This document shows positions 1-8,646 of a DNA stretch of 64,000 nt, piece after piece. The stretch lies in NCBI RefSeq assembly GCF_001419745.1, contig NZ_LIRJ01000004.1, forward strand, positions 1 to 64,000, written 5' to 3'. The position numbers and the translations under genes were made by a program. Source of the stretch: Streptomyces silaceus (GTDB lineage Bacteria; Actinomycetota; Actinomycetes; Streptomycetales; Streptomycetaceae). Under the pieces are notes generated by a model. That model was not told the origin of the DNA and made no database searches. It was given only the letters and a program-made list of their open reading frames with translations. Each line of letters starts with the position of its first letter. The stretch's first letter is position 1.

Positions 1-212
1 TCGCCGACACCCCGTCCCTGCACGCCCCGGACGGACTCCTCGCCCAGCTGTCGGCGCACACCGGGCACGTCCTGCTGGCCGTCGTCCCCTCGTACGTCCC
101 CTCGTCCGCGTCGCCGTCCGCGCCCGCGTCGTCCGTGTCCTCGGACGCGCCTTCGTACGTCCCGGCGCAGGCCCCGCCGCGCGCCCTCCCGCACGCCCCC
201 GCAAGGCCCCCC

Positions 213-1373
213 ATGCTGCCCGAGCCCCTCCGCGGCCCCGCCTTCTCCTCGTACGCGGCCGACGACGTCGGCTGGCTGCTGCAGGACCTCTCGGACGTCA
301 CGCTGGAGGCCCCCACGGAGGAGCGCGAGGAGGCGATCCAGAGTGGCGGCGCGCACTACGCCGAGTCGCTGCCCGTCGAGTACCAGCCGAGCGAGCGCTA
401 CCAGGAGCTGTTCCGGGCCGCGCTCGGCACGTCCGCCGCCCGCATCGCGCAGGCCGTCGGCACGGTCACCGAGACCGTCCTCGCCGAGCGCTCCCCCCGC
501 CCGGTCCTCGTGTCGCTGGCCCGCGCCGGCACACCCGTCGGCGTCCTGATGCGCCGCTGGGCCGCGCACCGGCACGGCCTCGACCTGCCGCACTACGCCG
601 TGTCGATCGTGCGCGGCCGCGGCATCGACGCCAACGCGCTGCGCTGGCTCGCCGCCCACCACGACCCCGCCGACGTCGTCTTCGTCGACGGCTGGACCGG
701 CAAGGGCGCGATCACCCGTGAACTGGCCGACGCCGTCAGGGAGTTCGAGGAGGCGGGCGGTCCCGCGGGCTTCAGCCCGGAGATCGCCGTGCTCGCCGAC
801 CCCGGCTCGTGCGTCCGCACCTACGGCACCCGCGAGGACTTCCTCATCCCCTCCGCGTGCCTCAACTCCACGGTGTCCGGGCTGATCTCGCGTACGGTGC
901 TCCGCGCCGACCTGGTCGGCCCGGACGACTTCCACGGCGCGAAGTTCTACCGCGAGCTCGTGGACGCCGATGTGTCCGGCGAGTTCATCGACACGGTCGT
1001 GGGCCGGTTCGATGAGGTCGCCGACGCGGTGGACGCGCAGGTCAAGGAGGCGCTCTCGGCCGACAGGGCGCCCACCTGGGAGGGCTGGGCCGCCGTCGAG
1101 CGGATCAGCGAGGAGTACGGCATCCACGACGTGAACCTCGTGAAGCCGGGCGTCGGCGAGACGACCCGCGTCCTCCTGCGCCGCGTCCCCTGGAAGATCC
1201 TGGCCCGCGCGGGCGCCGGCGCGGACCTCGACCACGTACGCCTGCTCGCCGAGCAGCGGGGCGTACCCGTCGAGGAGGTCGGCGAACTCCCGTACAGCTG
1301 CGTGGGGTTGATCCACCCCAAGTACACGCGCGGGGCCACGGGGGCGGACGGCAGGGCGGTGGTCGCCCCGTGA
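213..1373 (+). CDS. StiP-family (cysteine protease-like) stress protein
   Basis: Matches the StiP family (PF11202, older name PRTase_1) found in TerD-associated stress clusters; its substrate is unknown. The block IPSACLNSTVSGLISRTV holds Cys216, a second conserved-looking Cys200 lies in PGSCVRTYG, and the C-terminus carries a CVGLIHPKY motif. ATG 213 gives 386 aa and a normal StiP N-terminus. The frame is open back to the left edge, with an Ala/Ser/Pro-rich stretch before ATG 213, so an earlier start (GTG 135) or a fusion to an upstream ter-cluster protein is possible. The stop overlaps the HAD gene start, so the two are probably co-translated. Family confident; protease activity is inferred from the family literature. 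Confidence 0.75.
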   Translation: MLPEPLRGPAFSSYAADDVGWLLQDLSDVTLEAPTEEREEAIQSGGAHYAESLPVEYQPSERYQELFRAALGTSAARIAQAVGTVTETVLAERSPRPVLVSLARAGTPVGVLMRRWAAHRHGLDLPHYAVSIVRGRGIDANALRWLAAHHDPADVVFVDGWTGKGAITRELADAVREFEEAGGPAGFSPEIAVLADPGSCVRTYGTREDFLIPSACLNSTVSGLISRTVLRADLVGPDDFHGAKFYRELVDADVSGEFIDTVVGRFDEVADAVDAQVKEALSADRAPTWEGWAAVERISEEYGIHDVNLVKPGVGETTRVLLRRVPWKILARAGAGADLDHVRLLAEQRGVPVEEVGELPYSCVGLIHPKYTRGATGADGRAVVAP

Positions 1374-2179
1374 CCAGGATCGTCGCCAGCGACCTCGACC
1401 GCACCCTCATCTACTCGGCCGCCGCCCTCGGTCTGACCATGCCCGACGCCGAGGCGCCGCGCCTGCTCTGCGTCGAGGTGTACGAGGGCAAGCCGCTCTC
1501 GTACGTCACCGAGACCGCCGCCGGGCTCCTCGACGAGCTGGTCCGCACGGCCGTCTTCGTGCCGACGACCACGCGCACCCGCGAGCAGTACGGACGCATC
1601 CATCTGCCCGGCCCCGCACCGGAGTTCGCGATCTGCGCCAACGGCGGGCACCTGCTCGTCGACGGTGTGTCCGACCCCGAGTGGCAGGCGGCGGTCGCGC
1701 GCCGCCTCGCCGCCGAGTGCGCCTCCCTGGACGAGGTCCGTGCCCATCTGGTGCGCACCGCCGACCCGGCCTGGCTGCTCAAGGAACGCGTCGCCGAGGA
1801 CCTCTTCGCGTACCTCGTCGTCGAGCGCGCGCTGCTGCCCGACGCGTGGGTCAAGGAACTCGCCGCCTGGGCGGAGGCGCGCGGCTGGACGGTCTCGTTG
1901 CAGGGCCGCAAGCTCTACGCCGTGCCGAAGCCGCTCACCAAGAGCGCGGCGGTGCGGGAGGTCGCCCGGCGGACCGGTGCCGAGGAGATCCTCGCCGCGG
2001 GTGACTCGTTGCTCGACGCGGATCTGCTGCTGGCGGCCGACCGCTCCTGGCGGCCCGGCCACGGCGAGCTCGCCGACACGGACTTCGAGGCGCCGGGCCT
2101 CACGGTGCTGCCCGAGCGCGGGATCGCGGCGGGCGAGGAGATCGCGAGGGCGTTCCTCGTGGCGGGGCGGCACGGATAG
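1370..2179 (+). CDS. HAD-superfamily hydrolase
   Basis: 269 aa, probably a phosphatase acting on a small phosphorylated molecule. HAD motif I is DLDRT at residues 8-12 with nucleophile Asp8. A lysine in PLTKSAAV fits motif III, and GDSLLDADLL (Asp212) is motif IV. The long middle region is a cap domain. GTG 1370 overlaps the StiP stop by 4 bases. A HAD hydrolase beside StiP is the usual order in actinobacterial tellurite/stress (ter) biosynthetic clusters, so a role with that product is inferred. The substrate cannot be told from sequence. Confidence 0.85.
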   Translation: MTRIVASDLDRTLIYSAAALGLTMPDAEAPRLLCVEVYEGKPLSYVTETAAGLLDELVRTAVFVPTTTRTREQYGRIHLPGPAPEFAICANGGHLLVDGVSDPEWQAAVARRLAAECASLDEVRAHLVRTADPAWLLKERVAEDLFAYLVVERALLPDAWVKELAAWAEARGWTVSLQGRKLYAVPKPLTKSAAVREVARRTGAEEILAAGDSLLDADLLLAADRSWRPGHGELADTDFEAPGLTVLPERGIAAGEEIARAFLVAGRHG

Positions 2180-2188
2180 CCTGGGCCC

Positions 2189-2410
2189 ATGCCTCGATAC
2201 GAATACCGGTGCCGGTCCTGTGGTGACACGTTCGAGCTGAGCCGGCCCATGGCCGAGTCCGGTGACCCGGCGGTGTGCCCTGCCGGGCACGGCGACACGG
2301 TGAAGTTGCTGTCGGCGGTGGCGGTGGGGGGTTCTTCTTCCGTCTCGGCTCCGCGGGAAGGCGGTGGCGGCGGTGGCGGCGGTTGCTGCGGTGGGGGTTG
2401 TTGCGGCTGA
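2189..2410 (+). CDS. FmdB-type zinc ribbon protein
   Basis: 73 aa. The N-terminus MPRYEYRCRSCGDTFE is the hallmark of the FmdB/CxxC_CxxC_SSSS family of putative regulators. A second metal pair lies in VCPAGH. The C-terminus is a Gly-rich tail ending CCGGGCCG, common in this family. It follows the HAD gene by 9 bases and is convergent with the sugar kinase gene. Its molecular role is unknown. Confidence 0.85.
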   Translation: MPRYEYRCRSCGDTFELSRPMAESGDPAVCPAGHGDTVKLLSAVAVGGSSSVSAPREGGGGGGGGCCGGGCCG

Positions 2411-2453
2411 GAGTGCCGTGGGGGAGGCGGTTCGGGGTTCCTCCGTGTGCCCG

Positions 2454-3482
2454 TCAGCGCACGACGGTGCCCGGCCCCGCCCCCAGCAGGCCCAGCTCCG
2501 CCCGCGTGGGCGCCCCTTCCCAGTCGCCGTGGGAGGCCACCGCGAACGCTCCCGTGGTGACCGCACGGTCCAGGCGTCCCGCCGGGTCCGCGCCGTCGAG
2601 CAGCGCCGACAGATAGCCGGCCACGAACGCGTCGCCCGCGCCCACCGCGTCCACGGCCCGCACCTCGCGCGCGGGGGAGCGGAGCGTGCCCTCGGCGGTG
2701 TGGGCGGTGGCGCCGTCCGCGCCGAGCTTGACCACGACCTCGCGGACGCCGAGGTCCAGGAGCGTCTTCTCCGGGGGGACGTCCAGCGTCTTCTCCGTGA
2801 GGACGTCCCCGGATCCCGCCCGCGACGGCAGGCACAGCGGCAGCTCGTCGTCGGAGGCGATGAGGACGTCGACGTACGGAATCCACGCGCGCAGCTCGGC
2901 CGCCGCGTCCTTCGGACTCCACAGCCGGGAGCGGAAGTTCACGTCCAGGCAGACCTGGGTGCCGTGCTCGCGGGCCAGGTGCAGGGCGCGGCGGCAGGCG
3001 CGGGCCGCCGACGGGCCGAGGGCCGGGGTGATGCCGGTCAGGTGCAGGACGCGCGGCGCCGGCCCGGTGGCGAAGGCGGCCTCGACCGCTTCGGGGGCGA
3101 GCCGTGAACCCGCCGATCCCGCGCGGTAGTAGTGCACGCGGGTCACCTCCGGCAGCCGCGGCTCGAAGAGGATCAGACCGGTCGGGGCGTCCGCGTCGCG
3201 CGTGGCCGCGGTGACGTCGACGCCCTCCGCGCGCAGCGTGCGCAGCACCAGCTCACCGGCCTCGTCGGCGCCGACCGCGCCCGCCCAGCGGACGGTGTGG
3301 CCGAGGCGGGACAGGCCGATGGCGACGTTGCTCTCGGCGCCCGCGACGGACACGTCCAGCGTGCCGCCCAGCTTGAGGGGGCCGCTGCCGCGCAGGGCGA
3401 CCATGGTCTCGCCGAGGGTGAGGACGTCGTGGGCCCCTGCCGCCGCCACGTCGGATCCGGCCACCGACGCCGCCCCCGTCAC
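2454..3482 (-). CDS. kdgK: 2-keto-3-deoxygluconate kinase (PfkB family)
   Basis: 342 aa ribokinase-family sugar kinase, predicted to phosphorylate 2-keto-3-deoxygluconate to KDPG. GETMVAL near the N-terminus and DAVGAGDAF near the C-terminus are the PfkB signatures, with catalytic Asp284. VKLGADGA supplies part of the nucleotide site. GTG 3482 was chosen because it overlaps the aldolase stop by 4 bases (GTGA) and gives a family-typical N-terminus; longer forms in this frame read through the aldolase gene. The pairing with the aldolase supports the substrate. Residues about 225-245 (DVLTEKTLDVPPEKT) look inserted relative to typical kinases. Confidence 0.88.
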   Translation of the reverse strand: MTGAASVAGSDVAAAGAHDVLTLGETMVALRGSGPLKLGGTLDVSVAGAESNVAIGLSRLGHTVRWAGAVGADEAGELVLRTLRAEGVDVTAATRDADAPTGLILFEPRLPEVTRVHYYRAGSAGSRLAPEAVEAAFATGPAPRVLHLTGITPALGPSAARACRRALHLAREHGTQVCLDVNFRSRLWSPKDAAAELRAWIPYVDVLIASDDELPLCLPSRAGSGDVLTEKTLDVPPEKTLLDLGVREVVVKLGADGATAHTAEGTLRSPAREVRAVDAVGAGDAFVAGYLSALLDGADPAGRLDRAVTTGAFAVASHGDWEGAPTRAELGLLGAGPGTVVR

Positions 3483-4111
3483 GACGTCACCTTCACGAAC
3501 TCCGCGGCGCGGGCGCGCAGCGCGTCCAGGTCGCCGCCGTCCGCCGCGTCGCCGATCAGCGGCGAGCCGACGCCCACCGCGACCGCGCCCAGCGCCAGAT
3601 ACGCCTCGGCCGCCGCCGCGTCCACGCCGCCCACCGGCACGAAGGGGGTCCGCGGGAAGGGGCCGCGCAGCGCCTTGAGGTAGGCGGGGCCGCCCATCGC
3701 CGACGCGGGGAAGACCTTCAGGGCCGTCACGCCCGTAGCCTGGGCCGCGATGACGTCGGTCGGCGTGAGGACGCCGCCGAGCACCGGCAGGCCCCGCCGC
3801 ACCGCCTCGTCGACGCCTGCGCCGAGGCCCGGCGTGACGATGAGGTTGGCGCCCGCGTCCGCCGCCGCGCGCGCGTCCTCGGCGGTGAGGACCGTGCCCG
3901 CGCCGAGCCAGGCGTCGGCGCCGAGTTCGGCGCGGGCCCTGCGCAGCACGCCCAGCGCGTCGGCGCCGCTGAGGGAGACCTCGATCAGCGGGACGCCGGA
4001 CTCGGCGAGCGTCATGACCGTACGGAACGAGGCGTCGGGGTCGCTGCCGCGCACGATGGCGATGAGGCGCCGCGCCCGGAGAACCGCGGGGAAATCCAAC
4101 AGGTCGAGCAT
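3479..4111 (-). CDS. eda: KDPG/KHG aldolase
   Basis: 210 aa class I aldolase that splits 2-keto-3-deoxy-6-phosphogluconate into pyruvate and glyceraldehyde-3-phosphate. The Schiff-base Lys132 sits in ALKVFPAS, the catalytic Glu44 in IEVS, and GAGTVL and PVGGV phosphate-binding motifs are present. ATG 4111 gives the family-typical N-terminus (MLDLLDFPAVL). It is the first gene of a two-gene operon with the kinase and makes sense as uronate or deoxy-sugar catabolism. Confidence 0.9.
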   Translation of the reverse strand: MLDLLDFPAVLRARRLIAIVRGSDPDASFRTVMTLAESGVPLIEVSLSGADALGVLRRARAELGADAWLGAGTVLTAEDARAAADAGANLIVTPGLGAGVDEAVRRGLPVLGGVLTPTDVIAAQATGVTALKVFPASAMGGPAYLKALRGPFPRTPFVPVGGVDAAAAEAYLALGAVAVGVGSPLIGDAADGGDLDALRARAAEFVKVTS

Positions 4112-4228
4112 GGTCCCAGATTCGCACAGGTGACCATGGCCGCCCGATCCGGGTGGCACGCGCGGGGCGAAGCCGGCCGCCCGATCCGGCCCGCGCGGAC
4201 CGGCCGACCCTCGCGAGGGGAGCCGGGG

Positions 4229-4747
4229 CTAGCCCGCCGGATCCGGGTGGCGCGCCTTCCAGTACGGGTTGTCGTGCGGCAGCCCGCCGCTGACCCTCCC
4301 GTACATCCCGAAGGTCATGAGCAGCAGCCCCACCACGAAGCTGAACAGGACGTTCTGGATCCGGAACGCCAGGACGTTGTACCGGCTGTCCAGCAGGGCG
4401 AGATTGACGAAGCCGCTGAGGACGAAGACGACGCCGACCGCCATGTTGAGCGTCGAGGCCGTGTTGCCGCCGATCACCATGCCGGCGAAGAGCAGCAGTC
4501 CGACGGCGATCGACAGGACGCTGAGCGCGCCGTTGGTGTTGAGCCCGGCGACGGTGTCGCCGCGGGTGTCGAAGAACCCGATCTTGTCGATGAGGCCGAG
4601 GACGCCGAAGGCGAGGAGCACGAGCCCCATCAGGCCGGCGCCCACGCGGTAGACCCTGCTCAGGCGGTGGTCGACGGGCAGTTCCTCGTCGAGGGTGATG
4701 CGACGCTTGTGGCCCTTCGGTCCCGAGTGAAGTACGTGCGTGGCCAT
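4229..4747 (-). CDS. DUF4383-type integral membrane protein
   Basis: 172 aa with four hydrophobic helices and the motifs GLIDKIGFFDT and GVVFVLSGFVNL, typical of the DUF4383 family common in Streptomyces. Function unknown. ATG 4747 has a clear ribosome site (GGGAGAC) 5-6 bases upstream, which argues against longer forms in the same frame. It stands alone between the aldolase operon and the coiled-coil gene. Confidence 0.8.
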   Translation of the reverse strand: MATHVLHSGPKGHKRRITLDEELPVDHRLSRVYRVGAGLMGLVLLAFGVLGLIDKIGFFDTRGDTVAGLNTNGALSVLSIAVGLLLFAGMVIGGNTASTLNMAVGVVFVLSGFVNLALLDSRYNVLAFRIQNVLFSFVVGLLLMTFGMYGRVSGGLPHDNPYWKARHPDPAG

Positions 4748-4877
4748 GGCCGTCTCCCTGGTAGCGCGGAGGCCGTACGTATCTCCAGGATCTGCCCGCG
4801 GGGCGGCGACCGCCAGCCGCACCGCGCGGACCCGCGGTTTCGGGCGCTTCAGGGCCTCCCTGCCCGAGGTCCGGGCC

Positions 4878-6347
4878 TCAGGCGCCCTGCCCCCGCTCCT
4901 CCCGGATCTGCGCGACCACGCGCGCCACCGTCGTGCGGACCGCCTCGGTCTCGGTCAGGAAGTGCCAGTAGTCGGGGTGGCGGCCCTCCAGGGAGGCGAC
5001 CGCGCGGTCGAGGCGGGCCACGGACTCGTCCAGCGGGCGGGCGTGGCGCGGCTCGGGGGTCTGGCGGCCCGTCATCGCCAGGCGCTGGGCGTCCCGGATC
5101 GCGAAGCGGGTGCGCTCGATCTCCTGCTGGGGGTCCTTCGCGACCGCGTTCAGCCGCTGGAGCCGGTCGCCGGCGGCCGAGACCGCCTCGTCCGTCGAGT
5201 TCAGCAGCGCGCGGACCGTGGAGAGCCGGGCGGTGGCGTCCGGCCAGCGCTGCTCGTCGCGGGCCTGCTGGGCCTCCTTGAGCTTGGTCTCGGCCTGGCG
5301 CACATTCTCCGCGGCCTGGTCGGGGACGCGCTGCAGGTCCTGCCAGCAGGCGGCGGAGAACCGGCGGCGCAGCTCGCTGAGGATCGGTTCGACCTGGCCG
5401 CTGCGGGTGGTCAGCGCCTGTGCGCGGGTGCGCAGCGACACCAGGCGGCGGTCCGTCTCGGCGGCGCGCTCGGGCAGCCGCTCGGCCTCGGCGCGCACGG
5501 CCTCGGCGTCCCGCAGCACGCGGTCGGCGCGCTGCAGGGTCTCCGCCACGCCGTGCCGGCCCGCGCCCTGGTTGAGCTTGGTCAGCTCGGGGCCGAGCGT
5601 GGCCAGGCGGGCGGCGAGGTCGTCGGCCTCGAGGCCGGCCGCGCGGACGGCGTCCAGCGCGTTGCTCGCGGCGAGGAGGGTCTGGCGGGCCCGCTCCACG
5701 GCGGGGGCGAGCCGGGCGAGCTGGGTCTCGGCCTTGTCGAGGAGCGGACCGAGGCCCTGCCGGAACCGCTCGAGCTCCTCCTTGGTCCGCACCAGCTCGT
5801 CCTTGGCCTGGGTGAGCTCGGTCCGCGCGCGGGCCGCGACGGACGACTCCAGGTCGTCGCGGTCCAGGTCGTGGGCGTCCACCGCGCTGATGTAGCGGTG
5901 GCTGACCTCGTCGATGCGGTGGCCGAGCGCCTCGAAGTCCGCGACGGTCCGCTGTGCCGCGGGCGAGGAGTCGACGGCGACGATCGTCTCTATGGAGATC
6001 CGCAGGTCGCGCTGGGCGGTGTCCAGCTCGTAGAAGGCAGCGGCGGCGGCGTCCTTCGCGGCCTGCGCCTCGGCGCGCAGACTCTCGCCGCGGCCCCCGA
6101 ACCACCGGCGGGTGCCGCCGCCGGCGAACGCGGCGGGGACGGTCGCGGCGAGCAGGGGCAGCGGGAGGAGGGCGAGGGCGAGGACGTCGCGCAGGGGACC
6201 GCCGCGGCGCGAGCTCGCGCGGCGGACGCGGTCACGGGCCGGGGCGTGCGGCACGGACGGCGCGTCCGTCGGGCGCCCCGCGGCGGTCGTCGTGGTCGTC
6301 GGCCCCGCTCTGTCCGGTGTGTACGGCTGCGAAGGTGTCGCCGTCAC
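4878..6347 (-). CDS. Membrane-anchored long coiled-coil protein
   Basis: 489 aa. Residues 1-50 are Pro/Thr/Arg-rich, about 52-75 form one hydrophobic segment (LALALLPLPLLAATVPAAF), and the rest is Ala/Glu/Arg/Leu-rich heptad-like helix to the end. Both GC content and codon use match the chromosome. No enzymatic motif was found. The shape suggests a structural or scaffold role at the membrane, but this is inference; similar proteins in Streptomyces are simply called hypothetical. Confidence 0.75.
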   Translation of the reverse strand: MTATPSQPYTPDRAGPTTTTTAAGRPTDAPSVPHAPARDRVRRASSRRGGPLRDVLALALLPLPLLAATVPAAFAGGGTRRWFGGRGESLRAEAQAAKDAAAAAFYELDTAQRDLRISIETIVAVDSSPAAQRTVADFEALGHRIDEVSHRYISAVDAHDLDRDDLESSVAARARTELTQAKDELVRTKEELERFRQGLGPLLDKAETQLARLAPAVERARQTLLAASNALDAVRAAGLEADDLAARLATLGPELTKLNQGAGRHGVAETLQRADRVLRDAEAVRAEAERLPERAAETDRRLVSLRTRAQALTTRSGQVEPILSELRRRFSAACWQDLQRVPDQAAENVRQAETKLKEAQQARDEQRWPDATARLSTVRALLNSTDEAVSAAGDRLQRLNAVAKDPQQEIERTRFAIRDAQRLAMTGRQTPEPRHARPLDESVARLDRAVASLEGRHPDYWHFLTETEAVRTTVARVVAQIREERGQGA

Positions 6348-6424
6348 TATCCCTCTCCCGTGCTGTCATCCGCCCTGCCCGGTGTCACATTCTCCCACCG
6401 GTTAAAGACGAATACACGGGCCGG

Positions 6425-7228
6425 TTAGTTCGCGCTGCGCACCGTGACTTTGCCGTCGGCGCTGCGGACGGCCACGTGGTGGGGGCTGTCGTCGGAGCGC
6501 GGCACCGTCACGTCGACGGAGCCGTCGCGCGTCTCGGTGCGTACGTCGTAGCGGACGCGCTCGCCGTCCTTCTCGTCCGGGAGGGCGATGTCGACGGAGC
6601 CGTCCTTGCTGCGGGTGTCGACGCGGTCGGGCACGGCGGCCAGTTCCAGGCGTACGGCGCCGTCCTCGGAGTCGACGGTCACGTGCCGCGACGTCGCGCC
6701 GCGCACGGTGAGGGAGCCGTCGGCGCCGGTCAGGTCGAGCGGTCCGGAGGTGTCCTCGACGGTGACGGCGCCGTCCTTGGAGCGCACCGTGAGCGCCTCC
6801 CGGAAGCCGCTCGCGGTGAGCCGGCCGTCGCTGTTCTCGACCGTCACCGCGACCCCGCGGGGCACCTCGACGCGGTGGCGGGCCGAGCAGTCGGAGATCA
6901 CGCCGGAGCACGACACGTCGAGGGTGAGCCGGTCCTCGGCCATCTTCCACGTCACCTTCGGGCTGCCGCCGAGCACGGTCTGTCCGTCGAACCACCGGGT
7001 CACCTTCACGTCCTTCGCGTCGCCCCCGGCCGGTACGACGTCGAGCGCGGAGTCGCTGGAGTCGATGGTCAGTGTCTTGCCCGCGAGCGCGAACGTGCGG
7101 TGCTCCGGGTCGGAATCGTTCCCGGCGTCGGCCCCGCACGCCCCCACGAGGAGGACCGCGGCCGCGGTCCCACCGGCGGCGACGAGGGCACGGGCGGCGC
7201 GCGGACGGCGCCGGGCACGGACGGACAT
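6425..7228 (-). CDS. DUF4097-type beta-helix lipoprotein
   Basis: 267 aa. Arg-rich N-terminus, a hydrophobic stretch and a lipobox VGAC at about residues 28-31 mark a secreted lipoprotein. The body is made of short repeats such as SKDGAVTVEDTSG and SEDGAVRLELA, the pattern of the DUF4097/adhesin-like beta-solenoid family. Function unknown. It lies between the coiled-coil gene and the tRNA and is the last clearly chromosomal protein gene before the element. Confidence 0.8.
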   Translation of the reverse strand: MSVRARRRPRAARALVAAGGTAAAVLLVGACGADAGNDSDPEHRTFALAGKTLTIDSSDSALDVVPAGGDAKDVKVTRWFDGQTVLGGSPKVTWKMAEDRLTLDVSCSGVISDCSARHRVEVPRGVAVTVENSDGRLTASGFREALTVRSKDGAVTVEDTSGPLDLTGADGSLTVRGATSRHVTVDSEDGAVRLELAAVPDRVDTRSKDGSVDIALPDEKDGERVRYDVRTETRDGSVDVTVPRSDDSPHHVAVRSADGKVTVRSAN

Positions 7229-7391
7229 GACGGTTCCCCCTGAAGACGATCTTGTGCTCCTCCGTCAGACTGTACGGATCCTCCCGAGCCGGGACGATCC
7301 GGACCGCCACCGCATCGGGGGTGGGGATAACCCCCGGCCGGAGCGGTTTGCGGGGCACTGCCCGCGGCAAGGTAGGCTGTCCACTCGTCCC

Positions 7392-7463
7392 GGGCGCGTA
7401 GCTCAGGGGTAGAGCGCCTCCCTTACAAGGAGGATGTCGGCGGTTCGAAACCGTCCGCGCCCA
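7392..7463 (+). tRNA. tRNA-Val (anticodon TAC)
   Basis: A full cloverleaf is visible. The acceptor stem GGGCGCG pairs with CGCGCCC (7456-7462), with discriminator A7463. The D arm is GCTC...GAGC. The anticodon arm is CCTCC-CTTACAA-GGAGG with anticodon TAC, and the T arm carries TTCGAAA. The genomic sequence continues CC then G, so CCA is only partly encoded. Mobile genes begin directly downstream, so its 3' end is the most likely attB for the element. Confidence 0.93.
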
Positions 7464-7497
7464 CCGGGTAGGAAGTAGCAGGTGAGAGCCTGTTTTT

Positions 7498-7529
7498 AGA
7501 CCCCCCAACCGTGATCGGTCGGGGGGTCT
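7498..7529 (+). terminator. Intrinsic terminator downstream of tRNA-Val
   Basis: AGACCCCCC (7498-7506) pairs with GGGGGGTCT (7521-7529), with a short inner ACC/GGT extension. It sits 35 bases past the tRNA end, placed to end tRNA transcription. Confidence 0.75.
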
Positions 7530-7726
7530 CTTCGTGGTTGAAGTCCACTAAGAGTCCACATCCCCTGGCGATCATGACGAGCGTCATCACTCGTTCGAGG
7601 GACTGGACGCCGTCAGCCTCCCGCATAGAGTCACTGCTGACGAGGGCTGGCGCGTCTCCCCGCGTGCGCCAGACACGTGCTCGTCCAATCCTGTGGCGCC
7701 CCGGCGGGGAGGCCGGGCCCGCAGGC

Positions 7727-7761
7727 TACGGCCCCCGTCGCATCAGTCGGCGGGGGCCGTA
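7727..7761. terminator. GC-rich hairpin, terminator-like
   Basis: TACGGCCCCCG (7727-7737) pairs perfectly with CGGGGGCCGTA (7751-7761) across a 13-base loop. No gene leads into it, so it may insulate the tRNA from the element. Confidence 0.5.
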
Positions 7762-7774
7762 CGAACAAACTAGA

Positions 7775-7804
7775 CCGCCCCACCACACAGTTGTGGTGGG
7801 GCGG
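7775..7804. terminator. Strong hairpin, terminator-like
   Basis: CCGCCCCACCACA (7775-7787) pairs perfectly with TGTGGTGGGGCGG (7792-7804) around a 4-base loop. Two strong hairpins within 80 bases suggest a transcriptional barrier at the element junction. Confidence 0.6.
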
Positions 7805-8113
7805 CGTGCTCTGACCGAGTCAGAGCCAAGGGTGGCTGAACCGAGGCGGACACGTGAACACCTCTGCCGTCTGCTCACCCTTCCGCGATCTCCCCCGCAG
7901 GGCAGACCACGAGGAGCCCGCCCGGTCTCGGGCGGAGGTATATGCCAGATGCAGTTATCAGACCGAATGGTGTGGCCGCCCCGCAACGCGGCGAGACCGG
8001 TATCAGGCGAACGGGCGCCCCCTCGAAGGGGCTTGCCCACACCACTCCCATGATCCAAAAATGTACGGTCAACGATACAGACACGAGATCATCCCGCCGC
8101 GAGCGTTGAACGA

Positions 8114-8347
8114 GTGCCGCTCGTCCCGCCCCCATCGCCCCGCGTACTCGCCGCCCGGCGAGCCGTCGGCCAACGCATCCGGGCCGCACGCCTCCACGCC
8201 AACCTCACGCAAGAGGCGCTCGCCGACCGCGCCGGCCTCGACCGCCAGGCGATCAACCGCATCGAGCAGGGCCACGCCTCGCCCATCTTGGACAACCTGA
8301 TCCGCATCGCCGACGCGCTCGGCGTCCCGCTCCGCGACCTCGTGTGA
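8114..8347 (+). CDS. Small XRE-family HTH regulator
   Basis: 77 aa and nearly all helix-turn-helix: GQRIRAARLHANLTQEALAD is followed by LDRQAINRIEQGHASP and a LIRIADALGVPLRDLV ending. GTG 8114 is the only plausible start because a stop lies 6 bases upstream in frame; its ribosome site is weak. It is the first gene after the tRNA and is transcribed away from it, divergently from nothing nearby. It could control element functions or be a host gene. A loose palindrome TGTA(N10)TACA at 8062-8079 is a possible operator. Confidence 0.75.
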   Translation: MPLVPPPSPRVLAARRAVGQRIRAARLHANLTQEALADRAGLDRQAINRIEQGHASPILDNLIRIADALGVPLRDLV

Positions 8348-8392
8348 CGGGCGGGACCCGGCTCACGGGTAGACCGAGCCCCGCCCTGGTTG

Positions 8393-8560
8393 TCACCCGG
8401 CGGGGGTGCCAGCGCCCGAGCACATCTCTCGACCGCCGCCCTGCGGCTGGTGCGGCGGCATCGGCTGGCCCGGCTCGACACCGGAGTAGACGCCGCAAAC
8501 CTGGCAGATGCCCGAGCACTGGCCCGGGTCGAAGCGGTGGCCGCGCTGCTGGTCACACAT
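8393..8560 (-). CDS. Small Cys-rich (zinc-ribbon-like) protein, 55 aa
   Basis: 55 aa, below usual ORF cut-offs. It starts at ATG 8560 with a good ribosome site (GGGAGA). It reads MCDQQRGHRFDPGQCSG, then ICQVCG and a Pro/Gly/Gln-rich tail. Cys pairs at C15/C19/C22 could bind one metal. It is the last gene of the leftward accessory cluster and converges on the HTH gene. No family assigned. Confidence 0.6.
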   Translation of the reverse strand: MCDQQRGHRFDPGQCSGICQVCGVYSGVEPGQPMPPHQPQGGGREMCSGAGTPAG

Positions 8561-8646
8561 GATCAGTTCTCCCTTGGGTGGTGGGATGGTGCTGACTGGT
8601 GTGGTGCACTCCGCTGCTCGGCAGGGTCCGGGCCAAGCGTGGAGGG

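Larger units (their letters stand above)
7464..8113. other. Gene-poor junction between tRNA-Val and the mobile element
   Basis: About 650 bases with no convincing gene. It holds the tRNA terminator, a direct repeat of AGTCCAC about 7542-7560 (AGTCCACTAAGAGTCCACA) that could be an integrase arm site or remnant, and two strong hairpins (7727-7761 and 7775-7804). A lower-GC patch about 8055-8095 precedes the HTH gene. An ORF at 7942-8112 has a good ribosome site (GGCGGAGG) but no recognisable product. The precise left end of the element must lie in or just before this stretch. Confidence 0.5.

Noticed and set aside
947-2566. Long minus-strand frames opposite StiP and HAD
   Set aside because: Arg/Pro-rich antisense shadows produced by GC-rich third positions.
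7942-8112. 56-codon ORF with good ribosome site before the HTH gene
   Set aside because: Product (MPDAVIRPNGVAAPQ...) has no recognisable feature; kept only as a remark in the junction entry.
7854-8300. 148-codon frame with CSYQTEWCGRPA start
   Set aside because: It runs through the whole HTH gene in another frame and its second half has shadow composition; only the first 65 codons look protein-like.
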